In this document: positions 9,854-18,484 of the stretch, piece by piece
Numbering within the stretch: the stretch's first letter is position 1
Layout: each line of letters begins with the position of its first letter
Program-made: the position numbers and the translations under genes
From: an uncultured Spirochaetota bacterium
GTDB lineage: Bacteria > Spirochaetota > Spirochaetia > Treponematales > Rectinemataceae
Assembly (NCBI GenBank): GCA_903821875.1
Contig: CAIJMU010000057.1
Coordinates: forward strand, 20,632 to 84,631
Direction: 5' to 3'
Length of the DNA stretch: 64,000 bases
Notes under the pieces: model-generated
Seen by the model: only the letters and a program-made list of their open reading frames with translations
Database searches by the model: none
Told to the model about the DNA's origin: nothing

Positions 9854-9878
9854 CGGCTCCCTGTCATTTGATGGAGCC
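9814..9878. repeat. 27-bp tandem repeat (2.4 copies) over the LacI start
   Basis: Units at 9814-9840 and 9841-9867 are identical, with an 11-bp partial third copy at 9868-9878. On the minus strand each unit holds GGGAG, a 3-base spacer and ATG, so the initiation region of the LacI gene is duplicated. The unit also contains the inverted pair GGAGCC/GGCTCC. The repeat overlaps the stop of the upstream permease gene. Confidence 0.95.
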
Positions 9879-10721
9879 GGCCACCATGCCCTTGATGATG
9901 GATTTCTGGGCTATCAGGAAAAAGATGATAACTGGTACCATCGCCATGAGGATGGCCGTCATGATGAGGTCCCACTGCTTGACATAGGCGCCGGCGAAAT
10001 TGGAGATGGCCAGGGGTATCGTCATGATCTTGTTGCCCTTGCCCAGGATGAGGAGGGGAAGGAGGTAGTCGTTCCAGATCCAGATGCCGTTGAGCACCAG
10101 GACCGTCGCGTGGATGGGCTTCAGTATCGGCGAGATGATCCGGTAGAAGATTCCCGGTCTCGAGCAGCCGTCGATATATGCAGCCTCCTCGAGTTCGAGG
10201 GGGATGCTCTTGATGAAGCCGTGGAACATGAAGATCGACTGCGACATCCCGAAGCCGACATAGGCCAGGAGGATGCCCCAATAGCTCCTGAGCAGCTTGA
10301 TGCCCGTGACATCGGCGATGCCCCTGAACCAGGACAGGAGGGGGAACATGACGATCTGGAAGGGGATCACCATGGCTGCCACGAAGATGAGGAAGACGAC
10401 GCCGGAAGTCCTGGTCTTCGAGCGGACGAGGACCCAGGCGGCCTGGGCCGACAGGAAGTTGATGAGGACGAGGGACGCGGCCGTGATGATGACCGAGGAG
10501 ATGAAGGAGGACTGGTACTGGATGTTCGCGCTGGTCCAGATCTTGGCCACGTTCGTGAACAGGACGCTCCAGTCAGAAGGGAGGGCCAGCGGCTTGTCGG
10601 TGATCTGGAAGGCGCCCTTGGCCGAATTGATCAGTACTATATAGAAGGGAAATATGAATATCGCGAAAAGGGCAGCGGTGAGCAGTCCAAGCGGATAGTT
10701 GTTGTTGCGCAGTGTCCTCAC
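9864..10721 (-). CDS. Sugar ABC transporter permease, MalG type
   Basis: A 285-residue inner-membrane permease of the carbohydrate CUT1 group with six predicted helices. The ATPase-contact EAA loop is clear (LELEEAAYIDGCSRPGIFYR) and lies about 90 residues from the C-terminus as usual. The C-terminus GMVAGSIK matches the family. It overlaps the MalF-type gene by 4 bp and ends 10 bases before the first LacI start, which suggests translational coupling. No ATPase gene is in the operon, so a shared ATPase encoded elsewhere is likely, as in many CUT1 systems. The sugar is not predictable. Confidence 0.95.
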   Translation of the reverse strand: MRTLRNNNYPLGLLTAALFAIFIFPFYIVLINSAKGAFQITDKPLALPSDWSVLFTNVAKIWTSANIQYQSSFISSVIITAASLVLINFLSAQAAWVLVRSKTRTSGVVFLIFVAAMVIPFQIVMFPLLSWFRGIADVTGIKLLRSYWGILLAYVGFGMSQSIFMFHGFIKSIPLELEEAAYIDGCSRPGIFYRIISPILKPIHATVLVLNGIWIWNDYLLPLLILGKGNKIMTIPLAISNFAGAYVKQWDLIMTAILMAMVPVIIFFLIAQKSIIKGMVAGSIK

Positions 10722-11638
10722 AGCTCGATCTCCTTCTTCTTGTTCGCGCCCACCTGGATGGTCGCGATCACGGCCAGGACCACGAAGAAGATGACAGCCC
10801 GGGCCTGCCCCATCGCGAGGTCATTCGACACAAAGGCCGCATTGTAGATGTTCATCGCCAGGAGCTCCGTGCCGTAGATAGCCTTTCCCATGAACATGGT
10901 CGAGGGCCCTCCGGAAGTGAGGGATATGTTCACGTCGAACTGCTTGAAGGAATTCACGAGGGTAAGGAAGAGGGTGATGGTGAAAGCCTGCGAGGCCATC
11001 GGCAGGGTGATGGCGAAGAGCCTCCGGAGGGGGCCTGCCCCGTCGATCTGGGCTGCCTCGTGGAGCTCGATGGGCACATTCTCGATGGCCGCGACGTAGA
11101 TCATCATGATGTAGCCCGCGTACTGCCAGGTCCCCGCAATGACGATCGCGAAGAGGGCAGGGACACTCTTGGCCAGAAGGAGGTTGGCCGGATCGGACCA
11201 GGCCTTGATGCCCAGGAGGGCTCCGAGATTCGGGATCGCGCTGTTGAAGATGAACTGCCAGATGTAGCCCAGGATGAGCCCGCCTATGAGGTTGGGGACG
11301 AAGAAGCCCGCGCGGAAGAAGTTGCGGCCCGGAATCCTGCTCGTCACGAAGAGTGCAAGGGCGAAGGCCACCACGTTGACCACGGCCATGTTGACGATCG
11401 TGTACAGGGCTGTAATGCAGAAGGAATAGAGGAAGGTCGGATCGGCGAAGCTCTTCGCATAGTTGAGGAATCCGACAAACTGTACCCCTGCCCCGTCCCG
11501 TGGCGACGAGGACCAGTCGGTGAATGAGTAGTAGATGCCCAGGACGAAGGGCACGACAACGACCATCAGGAAGGCGAAGATCACCGGGGAAAGGAAGAGC
11601 CAGAACACGAAGGTATGATCCCGTTTCGACCGCATCAA
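10718..11638 (-). CDS. Sugar ABC transporter permease, MalF type
   Basis: A 306-residue CUT1 permease: an N-terminal helix (FVFWLFLSPVIFAFLMVVVV), then ADPTFLYSFCITALYTIVN and further helices, with the EAA loop VPIELHEAAQIDGAGPLRRL. It is the membrane partner of the MalG-type protein and overlaps it by 4 bp. The gene is separated from the binding-protein gene upstream by about 200 bp containing a strong stem-loop (11730-11757), a common arrangement that keeps binding protein more abundant than permease. Confidence 0.95.
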   Translation of the reverse strand: MMRSKRDHTFVFWLFLSPVIFAFLMVVVVPFVLGIYYSFTDWSSSPRDGAGVQFVGFLNYAKSFADPTFLYSFCITALYTIVNMAVVNVVAFALALFVTSRIPGRNFFRAGFFVPNLIGGLILGYIWQFIFNSAIPNLGALLGIKAWSDPANLLLAKSVPALFAIVIAGTWQYAGYIMMIYVAAIENVPIELHEAAQIDGAGPLRRLFAITLPMASQAFTITLFLTLVNSFKQFDVNISLTSGGPSTMFMGKAIYGTELLAMNIYNAAFVSNDLAMGQARAVIFFVVLAVIATIQVGANKKKEIEL

Positions 11639-11729
11639 TAGCCTCCCTGAGCTCTAGTCTGGCCGCGCTGACCGCGCGAGTGATTTGATTCACCATACCC
11701 TGAAAGAGGGCCTCGTGAAAGGACAAAAG

Positions 11730-11757
11730 GGCGGCCCTCCGGAAGAGGAGGGCCGCC
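11730..11757 (-). terminator. Stem-loop between binding-protein and permease genes
   Basis: Perfect 10-bp stem GGCGGCCCTC / GAGGGCCGCC with an 8-base loop. No long T-run follows on the minus strand, so it is more likely an attenuator or mRNA 3'-end stabiliser than a full terminator. Confidence 0.6.
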
Positions 11758-11837
11758 GTCGCATTGATCATGGATCACGTAGTGAACACTGTCGCCGGGC
11801 CAATTGGCCCGCAGGCCTCATGTCCCGGCTTTGGTCA

Positions 11838-13073
11838 TTACTTCTTGAGGCTCTTGAAGGCGTCGGTCAAGAGTTCGATGAACTTCGCCTCGTCGATGGA
11901 GCCGTTTGCGAACTGGTTGTAAATGGGAGCAAGTGTCTTCGAGCGGAAGTCTCCCGTGAACTGGTACTGGTTCCAGCTGTAGATCTTGCCGGAGGCAGCC
12001 CAGGTCTGGACGGATTTGGAAAGGAGCCCGTCGGGGCTCAGTTTTACGTTCGAGAAGGCGGGGATCATGCCGGCTTCCTTGACCATGTACTGGGCGCCAC
12101 GATCGGTGGAAGCGAGGTCCTCGAGGAACTTCTTGGCGAGGGTAGCGTTCTTCGACTTCGAGTTGACGGCGTAGAAGGAGGGAGCGGCCACAAAGATGCC
12201 GTCGCTCACGGCCTTGGTGGAACCATGGGGTGCAAAGGCCATCTTGAAGGTCGCGTTGGCCGACTTCATGTTGGGATCTGTCCAGTTGCCCTGGTGGAGG
12301 AATACGGCCTTGCCATTGGCAAAGGCTCCGACCTGGGAGTCGTAGTTTCCGGTAGTAAGGACAGTCGGATCGGCATACTTGAAGAGGAGGGCGACCCAAT
12401 CGGCGTACTCGGTCAGGCGCTTTGCATCGACATTGCCGGCCAGGAGGGCGTTGGCCACGCTCATATCGCCATACTTGAGGCCGTTGGAAAGGAGGGAGTT
12501 GAAGTTGTGGTCACCGGTAACCCAACCCATGTCGGGGCCGGCGGCCATGGAGACGACTGAATTGACGCCAAGAGCGTCCTTCATGCCATCAAGCTTGGCA
12601 AAGGCGGCCGTATAGCCGCCAAGGCTGTTGAGGGTCTTGGGATCGACGCCGGCCTTGGCTAGGAGGTCGGCATTGTACGCCATGCCCCAGCCTTCGACGG
12701 CGACGGGAAAGCCGTAGACCTTGCCATCCATCTTGAAGGCGACAGAGGTATTCTTGACCCACTTGGCGGCCGAGAGGTCGGCGATGATCGCCTTCCACTC
12801 CTTGTAGGATTCAGGACCGTCGATCGCAAAAATGTCAGGCATGTCGCCGGCTGCATAATCGGCCTTGAGTTGCTGGCCAAGGCTGATGTTGCTGGAGCCA
12901 CCGACAGATTTGATTGTTACCTCGGCGTTGTTGGCCTTGCTCCAGTCGGAGGCATAGGCCTTGAGGGCTTCGTCAATCTCGGGCTTGCCCTGGGCCAGGG
13001 TGAGCTTGACTGGAGCTGCGAATGCAAGGGTTACGGTCGCGAGCGCGAGAAGCGTCATGAGCAACTTCTTCAT
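11838..13073 (-). CDS. Sugar ABC transporter substrate-binding protein
   Basis: A 411-residue extracellular solute-binding protein of the CUT1 type. A signal peptide is evident (MKKLLMTLLALATVTLAFA). The body has typical family signatures: FAIDGPESYKEW, a KWVKNTSVAFKMDGKVYGFP segment, and AVFLHQGNWTDPNM. It has no lipobox Cys, so it is probably free in the periplasm. It is the first gene of the sugar operon, with GGAGG ahead of the ATG, and carries the only strong promoter in the operon, flanked by LacI-type operators. The ligand is an unidentified sugar or oligosaccharide. Confidence 0.95.
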   Translation of the reverse strand: MKKLLMTLLALATVTLAFAAPVKLTLAQGKPEIDEALKAYASDWSKANNAEVTIKSVGGSSNISLGQQLKADYAAGDMPDIFAIDGPESYKEWKAIIADLSAAKWVKNTSVAFKMDGKVYGFPVAVEGWGMAYNADLLAKAGVDPKTLNSLGGYTAAFAKLDGMKDALGVNSVVSMAAGPDMGWVTGDHNFNSLLSNGLKYGDMSVANALLAGNVDAKRLTEYADWVALLFKYADPTVLTTGNYDSQVGAFANGKAVFLHQGNWTDPNMKSANATFKMAFAPHGSTKAVSDGIFVAAPSFYAVNSKSKNATLAKKFLEDLASTDRGAQYMVKEAGMIPAFSNVKLSPDGLLSKSVQTWAASGKIYSWNQYQFTGDFRSKTLAPIYNQFANGSIDEAKFIELLTDAFKSLKK

Positions 13074-13136
13074 CTTCTTCCTCCATGAAAAAAACGTAGG
13101 TGATGCCGGTTCAATAGGCTTTGGACGAATCCTGAA

Positions 13137-13149
13137 AAAACCGGATTTA
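13137..13149. promoter_or_regulatory. Operator-like site O1 (LacI family)
   Basis: AAACCGGATTTA-type imperfect palindrome centred on CCGG at 13141-13144, just downstream of the predicted -10. Its centre is 62 bp from the second palindrome, close to six helical turns. Confidence 0.55.
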
Positions 13150-13159
13150 TTGAAAGATC

Positions 13160-13189
13160 ACTATAAGGTCTGTCAGAGGAAAGGTTCAA
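13160..13189 (-). promoter_or_regulatory. Promoter of the sugar ABC operon
   Basis: On the minus strand: TTGAAC (-35, 13184-13189), an 18-bp spacer, TATAGT (-10, 13160-13165). It lies about 90 bp upstream of the binding-protein start and between the two CCGG-centred palindromes. Confidence 0.6.
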
Positions 13190-13198
13190 GAGGAAAAA

Positions 13199-13210
13199 TA
13201 AACCGGTTTA
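13199..13210. promoter_or_regulatory. Operator palindrome O2 TAAACCGGTTTA
   Basis: A perfect 12-bp palindrome with the CCGG core typical of LacI-family operators, about 10 bp upstream of the predicted -35. The operon encodes its own LacI regulator. Confidence 0.7.
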
Positions 13211-13265
13211 CAAAGCTCAGGGTAGCGCCAAGCGGGGGGAATACGCAGCCGCGCAGCCTGGCTAC

Positions 13266-13277
13266 GGGGACAGACAC
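13266..13277 (+). repeat. 12-mer repeat GGGGACAGACAC, intergenic
   Basis: Exact single copy between the sugar operon promoter and the terminator of the HD-GYP gene. Confidence 0.85.
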
Positions 13278-13301
13278 GCACCCAGAGTCGCCTGGTCGCA
13301 C

Positions 13302-13328
13302 AAAAAAGGGCTGCCTTCCGGCAGCCCT
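13302..13328 (-). terminator. Intrinsic terminator of the HD-GYP gene
   Basis: On the minus strand a 9-bp stem AGGGCTGCC/GGCAGCCCT with a 4-base loop is followed by six T's. It lies about 20 bp after the HD-GYP stop codon. Confidence 0.85.
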
Positions 13329-13348
13329 GGTACGTCACTTCCCGCCTC

Positions 13349-14119
13349 TCAGCGGTCGCGCATCCGGACGAGGACCTTGAGGAAACGGTCCATGTTCCCT
13401 GACATGGCCTCGACCAGCTTGGGATCGAAGTGGTGTCCGGCTGAGTCCTTGACGAACTCGACCGTCTTCTCGAGGGTCCAGGCAGCCTTGTAGGACCGGG
13501 GGTTGGACAGGGAGTCGAAAACATCACAGAGGGCAACGATTCGCCCGGAAAGGGAGATGGCCGCACCCTTGAGTCCGCGTGGGTAGCCACTGCCGTCCCA
13601 GCGCTCGTGGTGCTCGAGGGCTATCGTGGCAGCGCGCTGGAAAAGGGGCCCGTGATGCCTGGCCAGGATATCGTGGCCGATCTGGGTATGGTCTCGCATC
13701 ATCTCGAGTTCCTCGGTGGTGAGAGCGCCGGGTTTGTGGATGATGTAGTCGGAGAGGCCGATCTTGCCGATGTCGTGCATCGGAGCCGCCTCGGTCAGGA
13801 GGAGGGCCTCCTTGGCATCGAGGCCAAGTATCTCGGCGAAGATGCGCGCGAACTCCGCTACCCGCTCGACATGGGTTTCGGATTCCCTGGTCCTGAACTC
13901 CACGAGCTCACTCAGGGTGAAGATGATCTCTTTCTGGGAGCCGATGAATTCTTCGCGCAGGGCTTCGAGCCTGGAATCCGGATCGTCAGATACCGGAGCT
14001 GGAACCGCGGAGGCTGCGGCCGTGAGGGAGGCGAGTTTTCCACGAGCGGAAAGCCAGAGACCCAAGAACACGAGTGCGAGGATCGAAGCTGCAAGGATTG
14101 CGATCAAGCTTGACGCCAC
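13349..14119 (-). CDS. Membrane-anchored HD-GYP phosphodiesterase
   Basis: A 256-residue protein with one N-terminal membrane helix (LIAILAASILALVFLGLWL), a short linker and an HD-GYP domain. Visible motifs are SETHVERVAEFA, PMHDIGKIGLSD and the signature HHERWDGSGYPRGL, then LCDVFDSLSNPRSYK. HD-GYP enzymes hydrolyse cyclic di-GMP, sometimes other cyclic dinucleotides, using two or three metals. There is no receiver domain, so any signal input is via the membrane segment or by expression. It is a monocistronic gene with a candidate promoter upstream and a clear terminator downstream. Activity on cyclic di-GMP is inferred from the family. Confidence 0.92.
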   Translation of the reverse strand: MASSLIAILAASILALVFLGLWLSARGKLASLTAAASAVPAPVSDDPDSRLEALREEFIGSQKEIIFTLSELVEFRTRESETHVERVAEFARIFAEILGLDAKEALLLTEAAPMHDIGKIGLSDYIIHKPGALTTEELEMMRDHTQIGHDILARHHGPLFQRAATIALEHHERWDGSGYPRGLKGAAISLSGRIVALCDVFDSLSNPRSYKAAWTLEKTVEFVKDSAGHHFDPKLVEAMSGNMDRFLKVLVRMRDR

Positions 14120-14201
14120 GTACTGCTCCTTTCTTTTTCCCGGAAGGGGATGGAAGTCGGCGCTAAAAGCCAGGACCGCCGCCCCCTCGGGTATATATAT
14201 A

Positions 14202-14231
14202 ATAATAAACGGTCGATTCCACAGTCCGCAA
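14202..14231 (-). promoter_or_regulatory. Candidate promoter of the HD-GYP gene
   Basis: Minus-strand TTGCGG (14226-14231), 18-bp spacer, TATTAT (14202-14207), in an AT-rich patch that contrasts with the GC-rich surroundings. Confidence 0.4.
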
Positions 14232-14278
14232 GGAGGTGCGTGAGAATCCCAGGTGGAGGGCCGAGGAGCTTGCTGCCC

Positions 14279-15406
14279 TCAGGTCCGGAGACGCCGGAAC
14301 CTGAAAAGAAGGAATCCGACAAGGAACCAGGCAGCGGTGAGGAGGATCAGGGCGATAAGCTCGAAGGCCAGGTCCCCAGGCCCGAGCCCGTAGTTCATCA
14401 TTCCCTCGAGGGCTTTAACGCCGAAGGACAGGGGAAAGAGGCTTCCCACGCCAAGCCGGTGCCCTGCCAGCGTCATGAGGTCAGCTGAAGGCAGGGGCAT
14501 GACGCCTGAAAACAGTAGAAGGAAGAAATAGGGGAAGTTCCCGATGATCATCACGTCCTTGACCGAGCTGCAGAAGCCAGCGGTGAGCAGCCCGAAGGCG
14601 ATGACCGACAGGGAGGAGAGTCCCGACACAAGGAGGATCGCGGGCAGGGGCGCTTGCAGCTTCCAGCCCAGGGCCATGGCCGTAAGCAGCGCGAGGAATA
14701 TGCACCCAAGGCTCACGAGGAGCTGGTTGAGGGCTGCAGCCGATAGATACTCGGCCAGCGAAAGCCGGGACAACAGGAGGCGCTTGATCGTGCCCTTCTC
14801 GGTTTCGCGCACGAAGAGGGCAGCCGAGGTGAAGAGCACCGTAATGATGGAAAGGATGAGGAGGCTGGGCATCATGGCGTCGAAGGGCGAAAGCTTGCCT
14901 TCGGGCCGGACCGACCGCTCCTCGATAGTGATGACGCCCTCGCGTCCGGTCAGGGCCGCGACCCAGGACTCGGAAACCGTGTAGGTCAGGGCGAGGAGCA
15001 TGGCATATTTTGGAGAGGCGGGATCGCCCAGAAATCGCAGGCTGGGCCGGGAACCAGCTTCGATGCTCGCCGGGAACTCCGGAGGAAGGACGAGCACGAG
15101 GTCGACGAGTCCCTTTTGGGCATCTTCGATGCCCTGGCTCTCGGAGGAAAGCTTAAACACCTTGATCCGGGGGCCATCGTCCCCGAAGCTCGCAGCCTCG
15201 AGGGCGGCGCTGAGGGCCCTTCCCAGGGTGTCTGTCCCCCCAGGGGCCTCATCGATCACCGCAAGCCGGTATTCCGTCGGCCGTGCGTCGAAGGCCACAT
15301 GGAAGATGAGGACAAAGAAAGGGGCAAAGGCCAGGGCCAGGAGGAGGATGGGCCACTCTCTCAGGCTCTCGCGGCAGAACTTGCCGAAGACTGACAAGAA
15401 CCTCAT
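14279..15406 (-). CDS. ABC-2 type exporter permease
   Basis: A 375-residue membrane protein with the ABC-2 layout: one N-terminal helix (WPILLLALAFAPFFVLIFHV), a large extracytoplasmic domain, then five or six clustered helices (LSAAALNQLLVSLGCIFLAL, LLVSGLSSLSVIAFGLLTAG). It pairs with the ATPase gene overlapping by 4 bp upstream and would export a drug, lipid or peptide; the substrate is unknown. The extracytoplasmic domain holds a 12-mer repeat copy that reads GGTDTLGRA. It is the last gene of a four-gene exporter operon. Confidence 0.9.
   Translation of the reverse strand: MRFLSVFGKFCRESLREWPILLLALAFAPFFVLIFHVAFDARPTEYRLAVIDEAPGGTDTLGRALSAALEAASFGDDGPRIKVFKLSSESQGIEDAQKGLVDLVLVLPPEFPASIEAGSRPSLRFLGDPASPKYAMLLALTYTVSESWVAALTGREGVITIEERSVRPEGKLSPFDAMMPSLLILSIITVLFTSAALFVRETEKGTIKRLLLSRLSLAEYLSAAALNQLLVSLGCIFLALLTAMALGWKLQAPLPAILLVSGLSSLSVIAFGLLTAGFCSSVKDVMIIGNFPYFFLLLFSGVMPLPSADLMTLAGHRLGVGSLFPLSFGVKALEGMMNYGLGPGDLAFELIALILLTAAWFLVGFLLFRFRRLRT
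15228..15239 (-). repeat. 12-mer repeat inside the ABC-2 permease gene
   Basis: Exact GTGTCTGTCCCC on plus; in the gene it reads GTDT within the extracytoplasmic domain. Confidence 0.85.
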
Positions 15407-16344
15407 TCGCGGAGCCCCCTGCCCGTCAGGTCGATGAACACATCCTCGAGGCTGCGCTTCCTCACCCTGAGCTCCTCGACATCCAGGGAGAGTTCCCGGG
15501 CGAGGGCGAGGACCCGCATGAAAGTGGAATCACCCTCCCTGGCCGCGATGACCAGCTTCCCGGCCTCCCTCGCGACCTCGAGGCCCTCGCCCTGGAGCCG
15601 CTCGACCAGTGTCTGTCCCCGTTCTCCGGCGTCCGTGGGGAGGCTGAGCTCAAGAAGACCCCCTGCCCCACCCAGCTCCTTGAGCCGCCCTGGCGTGTCA
15701 ACGACGAGAATGCGGCCCTGATCCATGATGGCTACGCGGTCTGAGAGCTTGTCCGCCTCCTCCATGTCGTGGGTGGTCAGGAGGATGGTGACCTCGTTCC
15801 GGATCGAGCGGAGGTAGTCGCGGACGAGGACCCGGCTCTGCGGATCAAGGCCGGCCTGGGGCTCGTCGAGGACGAGGAGCTCGGGCTCGTGGACGAGGGC
15901 GAGGGCGAGGTTGAGGCGGCGCTGCATGCCACCGGAGAGGGTCCGGGCTAGCCTGTTCCGCTTTTCGGCGAGGCCGAGGACCTCGAGGAGCTGCCCTGCC
16001 CGGAGGCGGGCCCGCGTGCCGGGCAGGTCGTACATCCTTGCCATGAAGACCAGCTGCTCCATGCAGGTCAGGGTATCCCAGACCATGATGGACTGGGGAC
16101 AGAGACCGACAGAGCGGCCGGCTCCTGGAAGGCCCTGCCTCGTCGTAATCGTGATGGTTCCGGAATCAGGCTTCAGGAGACCGCAGAGCATGTTGATGGT
16201 CGTCGTCTTTCCAGCCCCATTGGGGCCGAGGAGGGCAAAGACCTCTCCCCGCCTGATCGACACTGAGATCCCATCCACGGCGGTCACGGTGCCAAAGCGC
16301 CTGGAGAGAGCCTCGACCCTGACGATGTCAGCTGTCTCCGTCAC
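15403..16344 (-). CDS. ABC transporter ATP-binding protein (ABC-2 exporter)
   Basis: About 313 residues from a GTG start at 16344, chosen because AAGGAGG lies 6-7 bases upstream; an ATG at 16416 would overlap the preceding gene by more than 50 bp. Walker A is GPNGAGKTTT, the signature is LSGGMQRRLNLA, Walker B is LLVLDEPQAGLD, and the H-loop is LLTTHDMEEA. The C-terminal regulatory segment contains a repeat copy read as GERGQTLVERL. It energises the permease encoded immediately downstream. Confidence 0.93.
   Translation of the reverse strand: MTETADIVRVEALSRRFGTVTAVDGISVSIRRGEVFALLGPNGAGKTTTINMLCGLLKPDSGTITITTRQGLPGAGRSVGLCPQSIMVWDTLTCMEQLVFMARMYDLPGTRARLRAGQLLEVLGLAEKRNRLARTLSGGMQRRLNLALALVHEPELLVLDEPQAGLDPQSRVLVRDYLRSIRNEVTILLTTHDMEEADKLSDRVAIMDQGRILVVDTPGRLKELGGAGGLLELSLPTDAGERGQTLVERLQGEGLEVAREAGKLVIAAREGDSTFMRVLALARELSLDVEELRVRKRSLEDVFIDLTGRGLRE
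15609..15620 (-). repeat. 12-mer repeat inside the ABC ATPase gene
   Basis: Exact copy, read GQT in the C-terminal domain after the nucleotide-binding core. Confidence 0.85.
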
Positions 16345-16360
16345 TTCGCGCCTCCTTATC

Positions 16361-18484
16361 CTACTTGCACTCCTCGACCGCCGGTCCCGCGAACTGGGAT
16401 TCGTGGAGCTCCGCATAGAAGCCGCACTTCGCGATCAGCTCTTCGTGCGTGCCCTGCTCCACGATCGAGCCCGAGTCCATGACAAGTATGAGTTCCGCGT
16501 CGCGGATTGTCGACAGCCTGTGGGCGATCACGAAGCTCGTCCGTCCCTCCATCAGTGTGGTCATGGCCTTCCTGATGAGGACCTCGGTGCGCGTATCCAC
16601 CGAGCTCGTAGCCTCGTCGAGGATGAGGATGGCTGGGTCGGCCAGGATGGCCCTCGCGATCGTGAGGAGCTGGCGCTGGCCCTGGGAGATGTTGCCTGCC
16701 TCCTCGTCGAGGACCGTGTCATAGCCCAGGGGAAGGGCACGGATGAAGTGGTCGGCGTAGGCTGCCTTGGCAGCGCTGTGGATATCCTTTTCGGTCGCGC
16801 CTTCGCGGCCGTAGGCAATGTTGTCGCGGATGGTGCCGGTGAAGAGCCAGGTGTCCTGGAGCACCATGCCGAAGAGACCCCGGAGGCCACGCCGCGGCAT
16901 CTCGCGGATATCCCTGCCGTCGATCAGGACCGCGCCGGCATCGATTTCACGGAAGCGCATGAGGAGGTTGACCAGGGTGGTCTTGCCCGCTCCCGTGGGA
17001 CCGACGATGGCGATCATGTGGCCCGGGCGGGCATCGAGGGACAGGCCCTCGATGAGTGGCTTGTCGGCCACGTAGCGGAAGGACAGGCCCTCCACCCTGA
17101 CATGGCCGGACACCGGCGAAGGAAGCGCCGCCCCTGGCCTGTCAGAGGCCTCCTCCGCCTCATCGAGGACCTCGAAGACGCGCTCGGCACAGGCCAGGGT
17201 CGACTGGATCACGTTGGCGATGTTCGCTGTCTGGGCGATGGGCTGGGCGAAGGAGCGCGAGTACTGGATGAAGGCGGTGATGCCTCCAATTGTGAGCTTT
17301 CCCTTGGTGAGCCACAGGCCGCCCACGACCGATATGAGCACATAGCCGAGGTTGCCTATGAAGTTCATGAGGGGGAACATCACCCCCGATATGAACTGGG
17401 CGCGCGACGAAGCGCTCCGGAGACGATCGTTGATGTCCCTGAACTTCTGGAGCGATCGCCTTTCGAGGCTGTAGGCCCGCACGATGGCGTGGCCCGAGTA
17501 CATCTCCTCGATGTGGCCGGACAGGTCCCCGAGCTCCTTCTGCTGCTCCTTGAAGTATTTCTGCGAGCGCTTGGCAATAAGGACGGTGGCGACGACGTAG
17601 AGCGGGAGCGTCGCCAGCACGATGGCGGTGAGGAGGGGGCTGATCGTCAGCATCATGATGATGAAGCCCACGAGCTGGATGACCGAGGTGATGGCCTGCA
17701 CGATGCTCTGCTGGAGGGTCGTCGAGATGGTGTCGATGTCGTTGGTCACGCGCGACAGGAGGTCGCCGTGGGGCCGGCTGTCGAGGTAGGCCAGGGGGAG
17801 GCGGTCGATCTTGGACTGGGCCTCGCGCCTGAGCTTCGAGACCGTGTCCTGGGCGACCGTGGACATCACCCACTGGGTAATGAACATGAAGACCGAGGAC
17901 AGGGCGTAGAGGGCAAGGAGGAAAAGGAGTATGGAACCAATTGCTGCATAATCGATCCTGCCGCCGGTCTCGCGTATCGCACGCACCGCATCGGCCATCT
18001 GCTCGGGGGTGAAACCGGGCTTTGCCCCGGGAGCCGCGGGCATCTTCCCGGACAGGGCGGCGAGCTTCTCCACGATGGCGGCGCGCTCGTTGTCGTCCCT
18101 GGCCTCGGCCAGGGGCGTGATCCCGAGCTGCGACAGCGTGGGGCCAGCCTTCTCGGAGAGCTTTCCGATGCGGTCGAGGGTCATGCGGGCGATGAAGGCG
18201 TCCTTGAGCTTGTCCATGGCATGGCCCTGGATCTTGGGCGACACGACCTGGAAGGACATCGAGGCTATGGCCAGGAGGACGACAGCCACAAGGCGCGGCG
18301 CGTGGGGACGGAGGTAGCCCAGGAGGCGTTTGAACGTCGCGCCGAAATCCTTGGGCTTCTGCCCGCCAGCGCCCATGTGCCCCATGGGGCCGCCAAATCC
18401 GGGACCGCCACCATCACGACGCGCCCCGGGTCCCACGACCGGGCCGGGGGATCCGGAGGAACGCTTCGAACTGTTGTCGCTCAC
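16361..18484 (-). CDS. Heterodimeric ABC exporter subunit (canonical ATPase residues)
   Basis: A 707-residue fused permease-ATPase. A Gly/Pro-rich N-terminal tail (to about 45) precedes six membrane helices, with a cytoplasmic insertion around 100-170, and an ATPase domain: Walker A GPTGAGKTT, Walker B ILILDEATSSVD with the catalytic Glu, H-loop VIAHRLS. Its signature is altered (NISQGQRQLL instead of LSGGQ). This pairs with the partner encoded upstream, whose Walker B Glu is replaced by Asp, giving one consensus and one degenerate ATP site as in BmrCD or TM287/288-type exporters. Overlaps the partner by 4 bp. Substrate unknown; multidrug or lipid export is likely. Confidence 0.94.
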   Translation of the reverse strand: MSDNSSKRSSGSPGPVVGPGARRDGGGPGFGGPMGHMGAGGQKPKDFGATFKRLLGYLRPHAPRLVAVVLLAIASMSFQVVSPKIQGHAMDKLKDAFIARMTLDRIGKLSEKAGPTLSQLGITPLAEARDDNERAAIVEKLAALSGKMPAAPGAKPGFTPEQMADAVRAIRETGGRIDYAAIGSILLFLLALYALSSVFMFITQWVMSTVAQDTVSKLRREAQSKIDRLPLAYLDSRPHGDLLSRVTNDIDTISTTLQQSIVQAITSVIQLVGFIIMMLTISPLLTAIVLATLPLYVVATVLIAKRSQKYFKEQQKELGDLSGHIEEMYSGHAIVRAYSLERRSLQKFRDINDRLRSASSRAQFISGVMFPLMNFIGNLGYVLISVVGGLWLTKGKLTIGGITAFIQYSRSFAQPIAQTANIANVIQSTLACAERVFEVLDEAEEASDRPGAALPSPVSGHVRVEGLSFRYVADKPLIEGLSLDARPGHMIAIVGPTGAGKTTLVNLLMRFREIDAGAVLIDGRDIREMPRRGLRGLFGMVLQDTWLFTGTIRDNIAYGREGATEKDIHSAAKAAYADHFIRALPLGYDTVLDEEAGNISQGQRQLLTIARAILADPAILILDEATSSVDTRTEVLIRKAMTTLMEGRTSFVIAHRLSTIRDAELILVMDSGSIVEQGTHEELIAKCGFYAELHESQFAGPAVEECK

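Noticed and set aside
16095..16106. GGGGACAGAGAC in the ABC ATPase gene as a repeat copy
   Set aside because: One mismatch, but the encoded GLCPQSIMVWD is the conserved Q-loop of this family, so it is native sequence.
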